64,000 nucleotides of DNA from Bdellovibrionales bacterium (lineage in GTDB: Bacteria > Bdellovibrionota > Bdellovibrionia > Bdellovibrionales > UBA1609): NCBI GenBank assembly GCA_019637855.1, contig JAHBUX010000013.1:1-64000 (forward strand), given 5' to 3'. The notes under the pieces were generated by a model. The model ran no database searches and was not told the DNA's origin. It saw only the letters and a program-made list of their open reading frames with translations. Of this stretch, positions 1 to 9,111 are shown piece after piece (positions within the stretch are counted from its first letter, which is position 1; each line of letters starts with the position of its first letter). The translations under genes and the position numbers were made by a program.

Positions 1-1
1 T

Positions 2-2749
2 ACCGGTATGAACCTGCCCCTGCGCGTTCAGAACTTGAACACCACCAACGGTGCTTCAACAGGGATCGGGTTTAAAGTGGCCACCACGAGTGGCGATCAA
101 CACTTCAAAAGCGGCATCGTATTTCAACGTATTGCCGCTGGTGGCCTTGGCAGCCTGCACTTCCTCTTGAGCACCGACACAGGTTCAACCAACGTCGACC
201 TCAACGATAGCCGCATGCTACTCACCAGAGGCGGCCAGTTGGCCATCGGCGCGGGCACAACCAGCTCCTCAAACGCCGGTCTGGATGTGGCCACCACAGG
301 CACAGCTCTGAGCTCCATTATTATTCCGCGCGATTCCACCACCAATCGTCCGCTCACCCCGGTCAACGGGATGATCCGCTATAACACCACCGACGCTAAG
401 TTTGAGTTCTATCAAAACGGCGCTTGGGTCAACTACGGCACAGGTTCCGGCGGCGGTAGCGTCACTTGGCCTCTGGCCGCTAATCCAGCCGTCACTTCGG
501 CAAGCGCTCCTTCGTTCTCATTCACCGGCGATACCAACACCGGGCTCTACAGCCCCAGCGCCGGTCAAATCAATTTGACCACAGATGGAACCGCTCGCTT
601 GGCCGTCACCTCACAAGGTTACGTGGGTGTGGGAACGACAAACCCCTTGCAGACCTTGCATATCACCGACAACGCCAGCGGCATTCAGCTCGGAACTCCC
701 GGCACAGGCGCCTTCGACAACGTCGGCATCTCCATCTTGACCGCCAAGGGTGACAACCACCTTTTGGGTTGGAACGGTGGCGAAAAAGGCTGGCAGATGT
801 CGGCTCGCGGTGATGCCAATACAGTGAACACGGTTGAACAGAATGATCTGCAATTCACCTACTATGAAGCCGGCACTTGGACCTCAACGCTGTTCCTAGA
901 CCACTTAGGTAAGATCGGTATTGGTACCAATTCCCCGGCTGTCGGTCTCGACATCGCGACCACAGGAACTGCCGGTAGCGGTATCGTTATTCCACGCGAT
1001 TCAACCGCCAATCGCCCTCCCGGCGTTAACGGCATGATCCGTTATAACACCAGCGACGCCAAGTTTGAGTTCTATCAAAACGGCGCCTGGGTCAACTACG
1101 GCACAGGTTCCGGCGGCGGCGCGAGCTTTCCGCTTCTGGCTTCACCGGGCACCACTCCGCCTAGCGCTCCCTCTTACTCTTTCACCGGCGCCACTTCGAC
1201 TGGTCTTTACAGTCCCGCCGCTGGTCGCGTAACGGTGGCGACAGTTGGCACTGCCCGTCTAACCATCGGCGAAACGGGTAATGTTGGCATCGGCACGGGC
1301 TCTTCTAACCCGACCAGCAAATTACAAATCGAAGCGTCCAATGAAGATGCGCGCTTATCGATCACCAACTGGAATGCTAGCTCCTGGGGACAGTCCGCCA
1401 GCATCGTGTTGAACACATACAATCTGACCGCCGGCCAGAAGTCTTCAAGCCTGACTATGAACAACTTCTCCGGCGATTCAGGCACTCCCGGTTCTGTGAC
1501 CACTGGTAACTGGTTGGGTGCGATTGAAATGTCAGGCTATGGCGGCGCTACGCAATCTATTGCAGGTCGCGTGTATGCACTGGCAGAAGGCACTTTCTCT
1601 GCCTCTTCAGCTCCGTCCGCCTTGCGTTTTCAAACCACTTCTTTGAATTCTACGACCGCCGTGGATCGCGTGACCATCAATAACCAAGGTCACGTTGGTA
1701 TTGGTACAACGTCACCGGCCGCATTGTTAGATATCGCTACCAACGGTACAGTGGGCAGCGCCATCATCGTTCCGCGAGATAGCACTGCCAATCGTCCAAT
1801 GACTGCGGTCAACGGCATGATTCGCTACAACAGCGGCGACAATAAATTCGAGTTCTATCAAAATGGTGCCTGGGTGAATTACGGAACAGGCAGTGGTGGT
1901 GGTAGCGTCACTTGGCCGCTCGCTGCAAGCCCGGCTGTGACTTCGGCAGGCGCTCCATCATACTCGTTCACCAGCGACACCAACACCGGTATGTACACGT
2001 CCGCAGCCGATACTCTGGGGCTATCAACCGCAGGTACAGCTCGATTGACTATTTTGCCCGATGGTAAACTGGGTATTGGTACGACCTCGCCGACGGATGT
2101 TCTAGATATCTACGGAAGTACTGCGACCGACATGGGCATTCGAATCCGCAACAAGACTTCTGTAGCTGGCGCCTCGGCAGGCATTTACTATCAAGGTGAG
2201 AACCAAGACTACACCATGGGTTGGATGGGTTATAACAGTGCGCTGACCTCGGCTCCTTATGGTGGCCGCATGGTGCTGGAGGCTACGGCCAACAACGGCG
2301 GCGGCTTGACCCTAATGTCTTCAGCCGCGAGCGCGGACATGCGCTTTATTGTCGGCGGTAACACCGCGGGCGCAGAGAAAGTGCGCATCACTTCAGCCGG
2401 TAAAGTGGGTATTGGTGCGAGCAGTCCAACCGCCCATTTAGAAGTAGCTGGACAAATCGTTTCCAAAGAATCAGTCGTGGCTTCTGGCAACACGGCCGAT
2501 TTCGCCAATGGTAACTCGATTATTATGCAATCGCTCAGCGGAACAGCGATCACCGTGTCGAATATGGTAGCCGGTGGTATCTACAATATCGTGATCGAAG
2601 ATACCACTTCGCGCACCTATACCTTCACCGGCTGCACGACCAGTTACTTCCAGCCGACGAATGGGGCCACATCCTACCGCACGGTGTACACGATCTACCG
2701 TCGCGGATCCAACACCTGCTATATCAGTTGGATCACCGGTTTTAACTAA
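2..2749 (+). CDS. tail-fibre-like repeat surface protein (5' end outside window)
   Basis: The reading frame is open from the first base, so the ATG at 8 is probably internal and the gene starts upstream. The visible 900-odd residues are Thr/Ser/Gly/Asn-rich, with many GIGTTSP-type repeats (for example near residues 206, 301 and 563) that are typical of phage tail-fibre and bacterial adhesin-like beta-structured stalks. Three long copies of a module run from LDIATTGT through NRP..VNGMIRYN and KFEFYQNGAWVNYGTGSGGG to TGLYSP. The last ~90 residues (from about 820) differ and probably form a C-terminal cap. There is no chaperone peptidase motif that I recognise. It is probably a secreted or surface fibre. 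The ligand is unknown, and no phage structural genes lie nearby, so I do not call a prophage. Confidence 0.75.
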   Translation, partial: TGMNLPLRVQNLNTTNGASTGIGFKVATTSGDQHFKSGIVFQRIAAGGLGSLHFLLSTDTGSTNVDLNDSRMLLTRGGQLAIGAGTTSSSNAGLDVATTGTALSSIIIPRDSTTNRPLTPVNGMIRYNTTDAKFEFYQNGAWVNYGTGSGGGSVTWPLAANPAVTSASAPSFSFTGDTNTGLYSPSAGQINLTTDGTARLAVTSQGYVGVGTTNPLQTLHITDNASGIQLGTPGTGAFDNVGISILTAKGDNHLLGWNGGEKGWQMSARGDANTVNTVEQNDLQFTYYEAGTWTSTLFLDHLGKIGIGTNSPAVGLDIATTGTAGSGIVIPRDSTANRPPGVNGMIRYNTSDAKFEFYQNGAWVNYGTGSGGGASFPLLASPGTTPPSAPSYSFTGATSTGLYSPAAGRVTVATVGTARLTIGETGNVGIGTGSSNPTSKLQIEASNEDARLSITNWNASSWGQSASIVLNTYNLTAGQKSSSLTMNNFSGDSGTPGSVTTGNWLGAIEMSGYGGATQSIAGRVYALAEGTFSASSAPSALRFQTTSLNSTTAVDRVTINNQGHVGIGTTSPAALLDIATNGTVGSAIIVPRDSTANRPMTAVNGMIRYNSGDNKFEFYQNGAWVNYGTGSGGGSVTWPLAASPAVTSAGAPSYSFTSDTNTGMYTSAADTLGLSTAGTARLTILPDGKLGIGTTSPTDVLDIYGSTATDMGIRIRNKTSVAGASAGIYYQGENQDYTMGWMGYNSALTSAPYGGRMVLEATANNGGGLTLMSSAASADMRFIVGGNTAGAEKVRITSAGKVGIGASSPTAHLEVAGQIVSKESVVASGNTADFANGNSIIMQSLSGTAITVSNMVAGGIYNIVIEDTTSRTYTFTGCTTSYFQPTNGATSYRTVYTIYRRGSNTCYISWITGFN
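281..1997 (+). repeat. three intragenic module copies in the fibre gene
   Basis: Copies start at about 281, 947 and 1727 and run about 270 bases each (to about 557, 1214 and 1997). They share the encoded segments VNGMIRYN and FEFYQNGAWVNYGTGSGGG almost without change, while the intervening stretches differ in length and sequence. The DNA copies carry many silent differences, so the array is not a very recent duplication. Confidence 0.85.
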
Positions 2750-2759
2750 AGCGCCTTCC

Positions 2760-3605
2760 TTATTGGGGTGGCGCAAACCAACAGCGTGGGCGTAGGCCGC
2801 GCGTGTAGGTGCGCTCATCAGCACAGGTTCCGACCCGATAGTCGGTCATACTTAAACCTTGAGAGTACGGCACGCGACAGAGCGCGCCTTGAAAGTAAGT
2901 GTCCAAGCGACATTGCGCACGCGGATGAGTCTCATCCGTTCGACTCACCCGCCGCTTGTCCGGTGTGGTAATTTTAGGAACAGCACCGCTGCCGATGTCC
3001 GCCATTACGGCAGCCAATGACACGCCCGCCATTGCGGCGCGAATGCAGAGCAACTGGTCCTGACGCCCACGGTGCTCCGCCTGACAATTCCTGACAACCG
3101 TGGCATCCACTTGTCGACCGGCAAGAATCTTACCGTTGTCATCACCGCGAAACAAACGACGCAAGCATTTCAAAGTGGCATAGTAGTCGGCCTGCCCCTC
3201 CACCGCCATATCTGAGTCACGACCGTAAAGGGGAGCACCTCCCAAGTGGTGCCCCACTTCATGACAGGCGATGGCGGCAAAGCCATCGTAAGTCATATTC
3301 GGTTCGCGCGCCATTCCGCCATACATGCTGATGATCCAGAACTGACCATTTTTAGAGGCAAAAGCATTGACGGTAGGATCACTCCATCTATTTTCAACCA
3401 CGAATTCAGCGCCTTGTGCGGAGAACTCTATGCGGTATTCATTGTAGATGCGCCGAAGAATGTTGTTGAACTGGGACTCCGTGATTCCACTCGTGAAAAT
3501 AGCGGGAATCGACATCTGATTCTCCGGCAAAAATCCGGAGCAGATTTTTGAAGCCTGGGCTTGAGGACCAAGTACGACGATGAAAAGCAAAAGCCAGCTT
3601 GTCAT
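2760..3605 (-). CDS. exported HExxH zinc metalloprotease-like protein
   Basis: The 281-residue protein has a signal peptide (MTSWLLLFIVVLGPQAQA, cleavage near residue 18-19), so it acts outside the cytoplasm. Residues 115-119 are HEVGH, the HExxH zinc motif, followed about 20 residues later by EGQADYYA. That spacing and the E..AD pattern resemble gluzincin peptidases of the M48 type, with Glu137 a likely third ligand. The region has several Cys residues (22, 114, 147 and more towards the C-terminus) that could form disulfides. The start has a purine-rich site (AGGGGGACACC-ATG). It converges on the fibre gene with a 10-base gap. Substrate unknown; assignment to a named peptidase family is inference. 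Confidence 0.65.
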   Translation of the reverse strand: MTSWLLLFIVVLGPQAQASKICSGFLPENQMSIPAIFTSGITESQFNNILRRIYNEYRIEFSAQGAEFVVENRWSDPTVNAFASKNGQFWIISMYGGMAREPNMTYDGFAAIACHEVGHHLGGAPLYGRDSDMAVEGQADYYATLKCLRRLFRGDDNGKILAGRQVDATVVRNCQAEHRGRQDQLLCIRAAMAGVSLAAVMADIGSGAVPKITTPDKRRVSRTDETHPRAQCRLDTYFQGALCRVPYSQGLSMTDYRVGTCADERTYTRGLRPRCWFAPPQ

Positions 3606-3686
3606 GGTGTCCCCCTGAATCTAGGAGGCCACAGCTCAGGTTTTTCAGGAAGACCAGAGCCAGGGATCTAGCCTTGAGGGAAGGTA

Positions 3687-5765
3687 TTACCCGACCCACA
3701 TCTTGTGAAAGCTCTCTAGCTTGGCGCGCACCATTTGATGTTCGGGCCTTTTGAGATCTGGGTCACGAGCCGCCAAGGCAAAAGCCGCCGCACGGGCCTC
3801 TTGCAGAATCTTGATGTCACGAACCAGGTTGCCTAGCTTAAATCCAGGTAAGCCACTTTGCTTTGTACCCAGGAACTCTCCAGGACCGCGCATCTCTAAG
3901 TCGGCTTCTGCGATTTTAAAACCGTCGTTGGTCGATTCCATAATTTCAGCCCGCTTGGTGGCCTCTTCGGAAAGCGCATAGCCCAAAACAAGGACACAGT
4001 AACTCTTGTATTCGCCGCGCCCGACCCGGCCCCGCAACTGGTGTAACTGCGAGAGGCCGAAACGCTCGGCGTGTTCGATCACCATGATATTGGCATTCGG
4101 CACATCGACACCCACCTCGATCACCGTAGTAGCAACCAGAATCTGAATTTCGTTGCGGCGAAACCCCTGCATGATTTCGTCTTTTTCCGATGACTTCATA
4201 CGGCCGTGCAAAAGGCCCACGGAGAAATCCGAGAACTCCGCTTTGACCTTGGTGTACTCTTCCAGAGCGTTCTTCAAATCCATCGTCTCGCTCTCATCCA
4301 CGAGCGGATACACGATATAGGCCTGGCGCCCCTTCTTGATCTGATCGCGCACAAATCCCATCACCAAGTCGCGTTTGCTGGCGAATGTCTTGCGCGTCAC
4401 GATCGGCTGACGGCCCTTCGGCAACTCATCGATCACCGAAACATCTAAATCGCCGTACACGGTCATGGCCAACGTGCGCGGAATCGGCGTCGCCGTCATC
4501 ACAAGGAAATGCGGCGACAAACCTTTGGCCTTCAGTTTGTTACGTTGCTCAACACCAAAGCGATGCTGTTCATCGACAATGACTAAGCCCAGTTTAGCGA
4601 ACTCGACATCGTCTTGGATCAATGCATGAGTGCCAATGCAGACATCGATCTCACCCGCTTTAAGTGCCTGTAGAATCACAGCGCGCTCTTTGCCCTTCAC
4701 CTGGCTGGTCAAGAGAGCCACACGCATTCCCAACGGCGCCAACCGCCGACTGGCATTGGCGTAATGCTGCTCGGCCAGAATCTCGGTCGGCACCATCAGC
4801 GCGGTCTGCATCTCACCTTCTGCCGCAAAAGCCGCAGCCAGCAAGGCCACCAAGGTTTTCCCGCTGCCCACATCCCCCTGCACCAAGCGATGCATAGGAT
4901 GAGGTTTTCGCAAGTCTGAGATGATTTCAGCAAACGAGCGCTTCTGCGCGCCCGTCAGTTCAAACTCCAAGCTAGCCTCGAGGCGTTGCGGCCAAAGGCC
5001 TTGAGCTTGAATCGGCGTGGACTTCTCTTTCTCCACTCCCGCACGCTTCAAAGCCATATGCAGTTCGATCATAAAGAATTCATCAAAGATCAAACGGCGT
5101 TGCGATGGTGCTTGGAAATTTAAAAACGCATCAGCCTCTTCCAGTTTGGGAACATGGATCTCCTGCAAAGCGCGGTCGAGCGGCAAGAGTCCATTCTCTT
5201 TCACGATCCAAAACGGCATGGGGTCTGGGATCGGATGCTCACTGCTGAGCACACTGCGAATCAAGCGCGCGATCTTGGCGCTGCTCTGCCCTTCGATCTC
5301 GGTGTAAATCGAGATAAGCTCGTTCGTATTCTCTTCGTCTTCGGTGATCGGATGAATGTCCGGATGATGAAACTCCAAAACGCCCCGATACTGAGTCACC
5401 TTGCCGATAACTCGCACCTCTTGAAACGGTTGGAAACGCTCAAAATACCCTTTATAGGGCACGCGAAAGTACTTACAAGAAATGCGTCCACTGGCATCGC
5501 CGATCACCACGTCGTAAACCTTGCGCCGCGATTTACCTAGGTTGAAAGAGCGAATCTTTTGAATCTGAGCCTTGATACTGACCAATTGGTCCGGGACTAA
5601 GGACCTGATTTGCCGAATGGCGCGACGATCCTCATAGGCGCGCGGATAAAACTCGAGAAGATCTTGAACGCGAGCGATGCCGCGGCGACGGAACACATCG
5701 CCCAACTTAGGGCCAACCCCTTTGACGAACTGGACATCCGTATCGAACTGAAGCGCCATCGCCAT
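3687..5765 (-). CDS. recG: ATP-dependent DNA helicase RecG
   Basis: RecG remodels stalled replication forks and branched DNA. The 692-residue length is normal. The N-terminal part carries the OB-fold wedge domain. The helicase core shows Walker A GDVGSGKT near residue 297, DEQHRFG (motif II), TATPIPRTLA (motif III), and late motifs ATTVIEVGVDVPNA and QLRGRVGRG. The C-terminus has the RecG-typical FLGTKQSGLPGF. The start MAMALQF offers two ATGs six bases apart. The gene is divergent from the HD-GYP gene (54-base gap) and stands alone otherwise. Confidence 0.97.
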   Translation of the reverse strand: MAMALQFDTDVQFVKGVGPKLGDVFRRRGIARVQDLLEFYPRAYEDRRAIRQIRSLVPDQLVSIKAQIQKIRSFNLGKSRRKVYDVVIGDASGRISCKYFRVPYKGYFERFQPFQEVRVIGKVTQYRGVLEFHHPDIHPITEDEENTNELISIYTEIEGQSSAKIARLIRSVLSSEHPIPDPMPFWIVKENGLLPLDRALQEIHVPKLEEADAFLNFQAPSQRRLIFDEFFMIELHMALKRAGVEKEKSTPIQAQGLWPQRLEASLEFELTGAQKRSFAEIISDLRKPHPMHRLVQGDVGSGKTLVALLAAAFAAEGEMQTALMVPTEILAEQHYANASRRLAPLGMRVALLTSQVKGKERAVILQALKAGEIDVCIGTHALIQDDVEFAKLGLVIVDEQHRFGVEQRNKLKAKGLSPHFLVMTATPIPRTLAMTVYGDLDVSVIDELPKGRQPIVTRKTFASKRDLVMGFVRDQIKKGRQAYIVYPLVDESETMDLKNALEEYTKVKAEFSDFSVGLLHGRMKSSEKDEIMQGFRRNEIQILVATTVIEVGVDVPNANIMVIEHAERFGLSQLHQLRGRVGRGEYKSYCVLVLGYALSEEATKRAEIMESTNDGFKIAEADLEMRGPGEFLGTKQSGLPGFKLGNLVRDIKILQEARAAAFALAARDPDLKRPEHQMVRAKLESFHKMWVG

Positions 5766-5819
5766 CCAAGATGCTCATTGTTGTTTGGAGAGTCAATCAA
5801 AGCATGGCAGTATTGATGT

Positions 5820-6761
5820 ATGGCTCTCGACAAGTACATGAAAATACGGCTCAATAGCCTGCCACCGGCCACCGCCATTCCCTTTGATCTGTTCGTGTCG
5901 ATTGGCGGACGCCATGTGCACTATCTGCGGGCGGGCGACAAAATCGCCGCGCAGAAGATTGTGAAATTTGAGAGCAAAGCCCCTGAATCTTTTTATATTT
6001 TGGCCGCCGAACGCATCAACTACCAGAAATTCGTGCATGACGGACTGCTGAGCGACAAACTCGATATCAAACAAAAAGCATTGATTTTGCGCGAAAGCAC
6101 GATGGTTTTAGTGGAAGAGCTTTTTGAGCGTCCGGATATCGAAACCGCAATGTCCGACGCCCGCCAAGTGGTTGAAGACTTCGTGGCTTTCATGGATTCG
6201 GACGCTTCCGCCATGGCCAATTTGATCGGTTTATCGAGCCATGATTTCTACACCTACAATCACTCTCTGGATGTCAGCGTCTACTCGTTAGGCCTAGGCA
6301 CAGCCGTGGGCTTCAAAGGCGCTGAGTTGCGCGAACTCGGCTTGGGCGGACTGTTTCATGATATCGGCAAGCGCTATATTCCTCTGGACATCATCTGCAA
6401 GAATGGTCCGCTCGACGATCTTGAGTGGGGTGAGATGCAAAAGCATCCACAATACGGGCTGATGATCTTGAACGAGCACCAAACACCAGAGAACATCAAA
6501 GCCTGCGCCTTTGAACATCACGAGAGTATGGCTGGAAACGGCTATCCCCAGCAGCTGACTGCGGCCGAGATTCACCCGATGGCGCGCGTGGTGTCCGTTG
6601 CGGACACCTATGACGCTTTGACAACCAAACGCTCCTACAATGACCCGATGAAGCCCACGGATGCGATTGCGCTGATGAGCGGCAAACTCAATGGGCGCTA
6701 TGACCCCGAAGTTATGAGAGCTTTGCTGGCGATCTTCGAAAAACTTAAAAACGCCGCTTAG
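5820..6761 (+). CDS. HD-GYP domain phosphodiesterase (c-di-GMP type)
   Basis: HD-GYP proteins hydrolyse cyclic di-GMP. Residues from about 140 hold the full signature: H148, H180-D181 (GLFHDIGK), H209, H233-H234 and GNGYP (239-243), with the D..T...Y.DP element further on. All metal ligands that I can place are present, so activity is likely. The first ~120 residues resemble the DUF3391-like N-terminal domain that often precedes HD-GYP and may regulate it. There is no membrane segment and no receiver domain, so it is a soluble enzyme of 313 residues. It ends 10 bases before the convergent rhodanese gene. Confidence 0.88.
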   Translation: MALDKYMKIRLNSLPPATAIPFDLFVSIGGRHVHYLRAGDKIAAQKIVKFESKAPESFYILAAERINYQKFVHDGLLSDKLDIKQKALILRESTMVLVEELFERPDIETAMSDARQVVEDFVAFMDSDASAMANLIGLSSHDFYTYNHSLDVSVYSLGLGTAVGFKGAELRELGLGGLFHDIGKRYIPLDIICKNGPLDDLEWGEMQKHPQYGLMILNEHQTPENIKACAFEHHESMAGNGYPQQLTAAEIHPMARVVSVADTYDALTTKRSYNDPMKPTDAIALMSGKLNGRYDPEVMRALLAIFEKLKNAA

Positions 6762-6771
6762 GACTTGATCC

Positions 6772-7641
6772 TTAAGGCAGAAACGCGCGCCAGCCGCCTA
6801 AGAAGTTTTGTACGTTGGTAAAACCGAGTGCCGTCAGCGCATAAGCGGCAGCCGACGAACGCACACCACGATTGCTGATCACCACAATTCGATCCTCGGG
6901 CCGAATACCCAAACTGTTTAGACGTTTGCGAATGGTCCAACTGGGACGGCCGTCGCTATTGAAAAACTCTTTCCACTCGATCTGCAACGCTTGAATATCG
7001 GGCGTCGGCCCCGGTGCTTTCGCATCTTTGTTGAAATACTCGGCGGCGCTGCGCGCGTCGATAATCCACGCGCGCTGGCGCAAACGCTCTTTCGGATTGG
7101 CAGCTAGCACGCGAAAGTCTTCTGTCGCGATCAGCATTCCATCGCGCGGGCTGGGCGTCCATGGAGCTACGTTTTGCGCCGGTGGCGAAGGATTCTGCGT
7201 CCAATTCTTGCGGAACAAATCCACCGACGCCGTTTGCACATCGTGAAAGCCCAGGTACAAAAGCGTCCACGCCAAACGACCTTCTTCGCCATCACCGCGT
7301 AGCCCTTTGCCCACAATCACGACGGGAGTGGACGGTGTCATCCCCGCCAAAGACAGTTTCAAAGCCGCCTGCCGAGGATCGCGCAACAGTTCACCGGTCT
7401 CGGGCTTTTCGGAGAGGTTTTGCCACGGGAAATGCCGTGAGTTCTGCACGCGGTTCAAGCCATAGTCGAAGGCCGGACGCGTGTCGAGAATGACAGTTTG
7501 CTCGTTGGTGATGTCAATCGGCTTTTGCGTTTTGCCGACCACCATCTGGAACTCGCGCTTCTGCGATTGATTCACGCGTGTGGGCGCAACTTGGCAGGAG
7601 ACAAGAAAAATCGCCGCCAAGAAAACGCCACACCAACGCAT
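6772..7641 (-). CDS. lipoprotein with two rhodanese-like domains, catalytic Cys absent
   Basis: The start MRWCGVFLAAIFLVSCQ is a lipoprotein signal with lipobox LVSC, so the protein should be membrane-anchored in the periplasm. A GTG one codon earlier (7644) is an alternative start. Two rhodanese folds follow: one with the DTRPAFDYG element and one with DARSAAEYF ending in NFLGGW. In active rhodaneses the loop reads CxxGxRS. Here the second domain has SNRGVRS (Ser in place of Cys) and the first has GLRGDGEEG with no Cys. Sulfur transfer is therefore unlikely, and a binding or scaffold role is more plausible. It directly follows lysS (3-base gap between lysS stop and this ATG), but a functional link is not evident. 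Confidence 0.75.
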   Translation of the reverse strand: MRWCGVFLAAIFLVSCQVAPTRVNQSQKREFQMVVGKTQKPIDITNEQTVILDTRPAFDYGLNRVQNSRHFPWQNLSEKPETGELLRDPRQAALKLSLAGMTPSTPVVIVGKGLRGDGEEGRLAWTLLYLGFHDVQTASVDLFRKNWTQNPSPPAQNVAPWTPSPRDGMLIATEDFRVLAANPKERLRQRAWIIDARSAAEYFNKDAKAPGPTPDIQALQIEWKEFFNSDGRPSWTIRKRLNSLGIRPEDRIVVISNRGVRSSAAAYALTALGFTNVQNFLGGWRAFLP

Positions 7642-7643
7642 CA

Positions 7644-9110
7644 CTATTTAAACCTCATGGTCGGAAACAAGATGATATCGCGAATCGATGGACGATCGGT
7701 CAACATCATCACCAGGCGTTCAACACCCAGACCGACGCCTCCGGTGGGAGGCATTCCCGTTTCGATGGCGAGCAAGAAGTCCTCGTCCATGGGCTGAGCC
7801 TCTTCATCTACCACGCGCTGAGCCTCTTGCTCTTCCAGACGCGAACGCTGGTCTTCCGGATCATTCAGCTCCGTATAGGCGTTGCCGAGCTCCATACCGG
7901 CCGCGACCGGTTCAAAGCGTTCCACCAAACCTTTAGCGCTGCGATGGCTCTTGGTAAGCGGAGAAACTTCGGCCGGATAGTCGATCACGAAAGTGGGGTT
8001 CCACAGATGCTCTTCGGCTGTCAGCTCAAAAGCTTCCATCCACATCTCCCCGCGCGAACCGGGCTTTTCCATATCTGAACCTAAACTTTTGATCTTCTTA
8101 AAGAGCTCACCTTCGGACATAGTCGACGGGTCGAACTTTCCGTACTCTTTGATTCCATCAAGCACAGATAGACGGCGCCACGGCGGTGAGAAATCAATCT
8201 CTTTGCCCTGGTATTCAAATTTATAGGTGCCCTTCACCGCTTTGACCACGTGGCAGACCAGCTCTTCAAACTGCTTCATCTGATCCAAGTAGTCGGTGTA
8301 GGCCTCGTAATACTCTAGCATCATAAACTCAGGATTGTGCGAACGATCGATGCCCTCGTTGCGGAAGTTCTTGCCGATCTCGTACACCTTCTCAAAACCG
8401 CCGACGATCAGGCGTTTCAGGTACAGTTCGGGCGAAATTTTTAAGAACAGCTTCATGTCGAGTGCGCGATGATGGGTCGAAAACGGATAGGCGGCAGCTC
8501 CACCATAGATAGGCTGCAGAACCGGAGTCTCGACTTCCAAAAACCCGCGATCATCGAGAAAACGACGAATCTCTTTTACGATCTTGGAGCGGGTGAGGAA
8601 AACCCGGCGCGAGTCTTCGTCGGTGATCAAATCCAAATGACGATGACGATACTTGATCTCCACGTCTGCGACGCCGTGGAACTTCTCCGGCAGGGGCTCG
8701 ATGGTTTTGCAGATGATCTCAAAACCTTTGCAGTGAATCGAAGTCTCGCCCTTTTTTGTTTTAAAAATAAAACCACGCACTCCTACCCAATCACCTAAAT
8801 CGACCAGGTTAAAGAAGTTACGGTCTGCTTCGCTCAGCTCCTCCAAACGCACATAACCTTGCAAAGCACCGGTTTGATCTTGAAAGTTGAAGAAGGCCGC
8901 TTTGCCCATATCCCGACGGGTCATCAAACGCCCAGCCATCACCACTTCGGCTTGGGTTTGTTCGCCGGCTTGCAAACCGGAGTTTGCACTCAAAACATCA
9001 GCCGCTTTGTGCGTCGGCTTAAAGCTGTGGGGAAACGGATTTAATCCCAGCTCTTTTAACTGGTGCAGTTTCTTTCTTTTCTCGGCGCGAAGCGGATTTT
9101 CTTTTTCCAT
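7644..9110 (-). CDS. lysS: lysyl-tRNA synthetase, class II
   Basis: The enzyme charges tRNA-Lys. The protein of about 488 residues has an N-terminal OB-fold anticodon-binding domain (VVMAGRLMTRRDMGKAAF) and the three class II motifs, including FRNEGIDRSHNPEF (motif 2) and GVGLGVERLVM (motif 3). I chose ATG 9110 (MEKENPLRAEKR); a GTG at 9125 would extend it by five residues into fbaB. The ATG lies one base after the fbaB stop, so the two genes are probably translationally coupled. Confidence 0.95.
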   Translation of the reverse strand: MEKENPLRAEKRKKLHQLKELGLNPFPHSFKPTHKAADVLSANSGLQAGEQTQAEVVMAGRLMTRRDMGKAAFFNFQDQTGALQGYVRLEELSEADRNFFNLVDLGDWVGVRGFIFKTKKGETSIHCKGFEIICKTIEPLPEKFHGVADVEIKYRHRHLDLITDEDSRRVFLTRSKIVKEIRRFLDDRGFLEVETPVLQPIYGGAAAYPFSTHHRALDMKLFLKISPELYLKRLIVGGFEKVYEIGKNFRNEGIDRSHNPEFMMLEYYEAYTDYLDQMKQFEELVCHVVKAVKGTYKFEYQGKEIDFSPPWRRLSVLDGIKEYGKFDPSTMSEGELFKKIKSLGSDMEKPGSRGEMWMEAFELTAEEHLWNPTFVIDYPAEVSPLTKSHRSAKGLVERFEPVAAGMELGNAYTELNDPEDQRSRLEEQEAQRVVDEEAQPMDEDFLLAIETGMPPTGGVGLGVERLVMMLTDRPSIRDIILFPTMRFK

Positions 9111-9111
9111 C

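Noticed and set aside
8-2749. Prophage call based on the tail-fibre-like protein
   Set aside because: No capsid, portal, tail, lysis or integrase genes occur nearby; such fibre proteins are also chromosomal in predatory bacteria.
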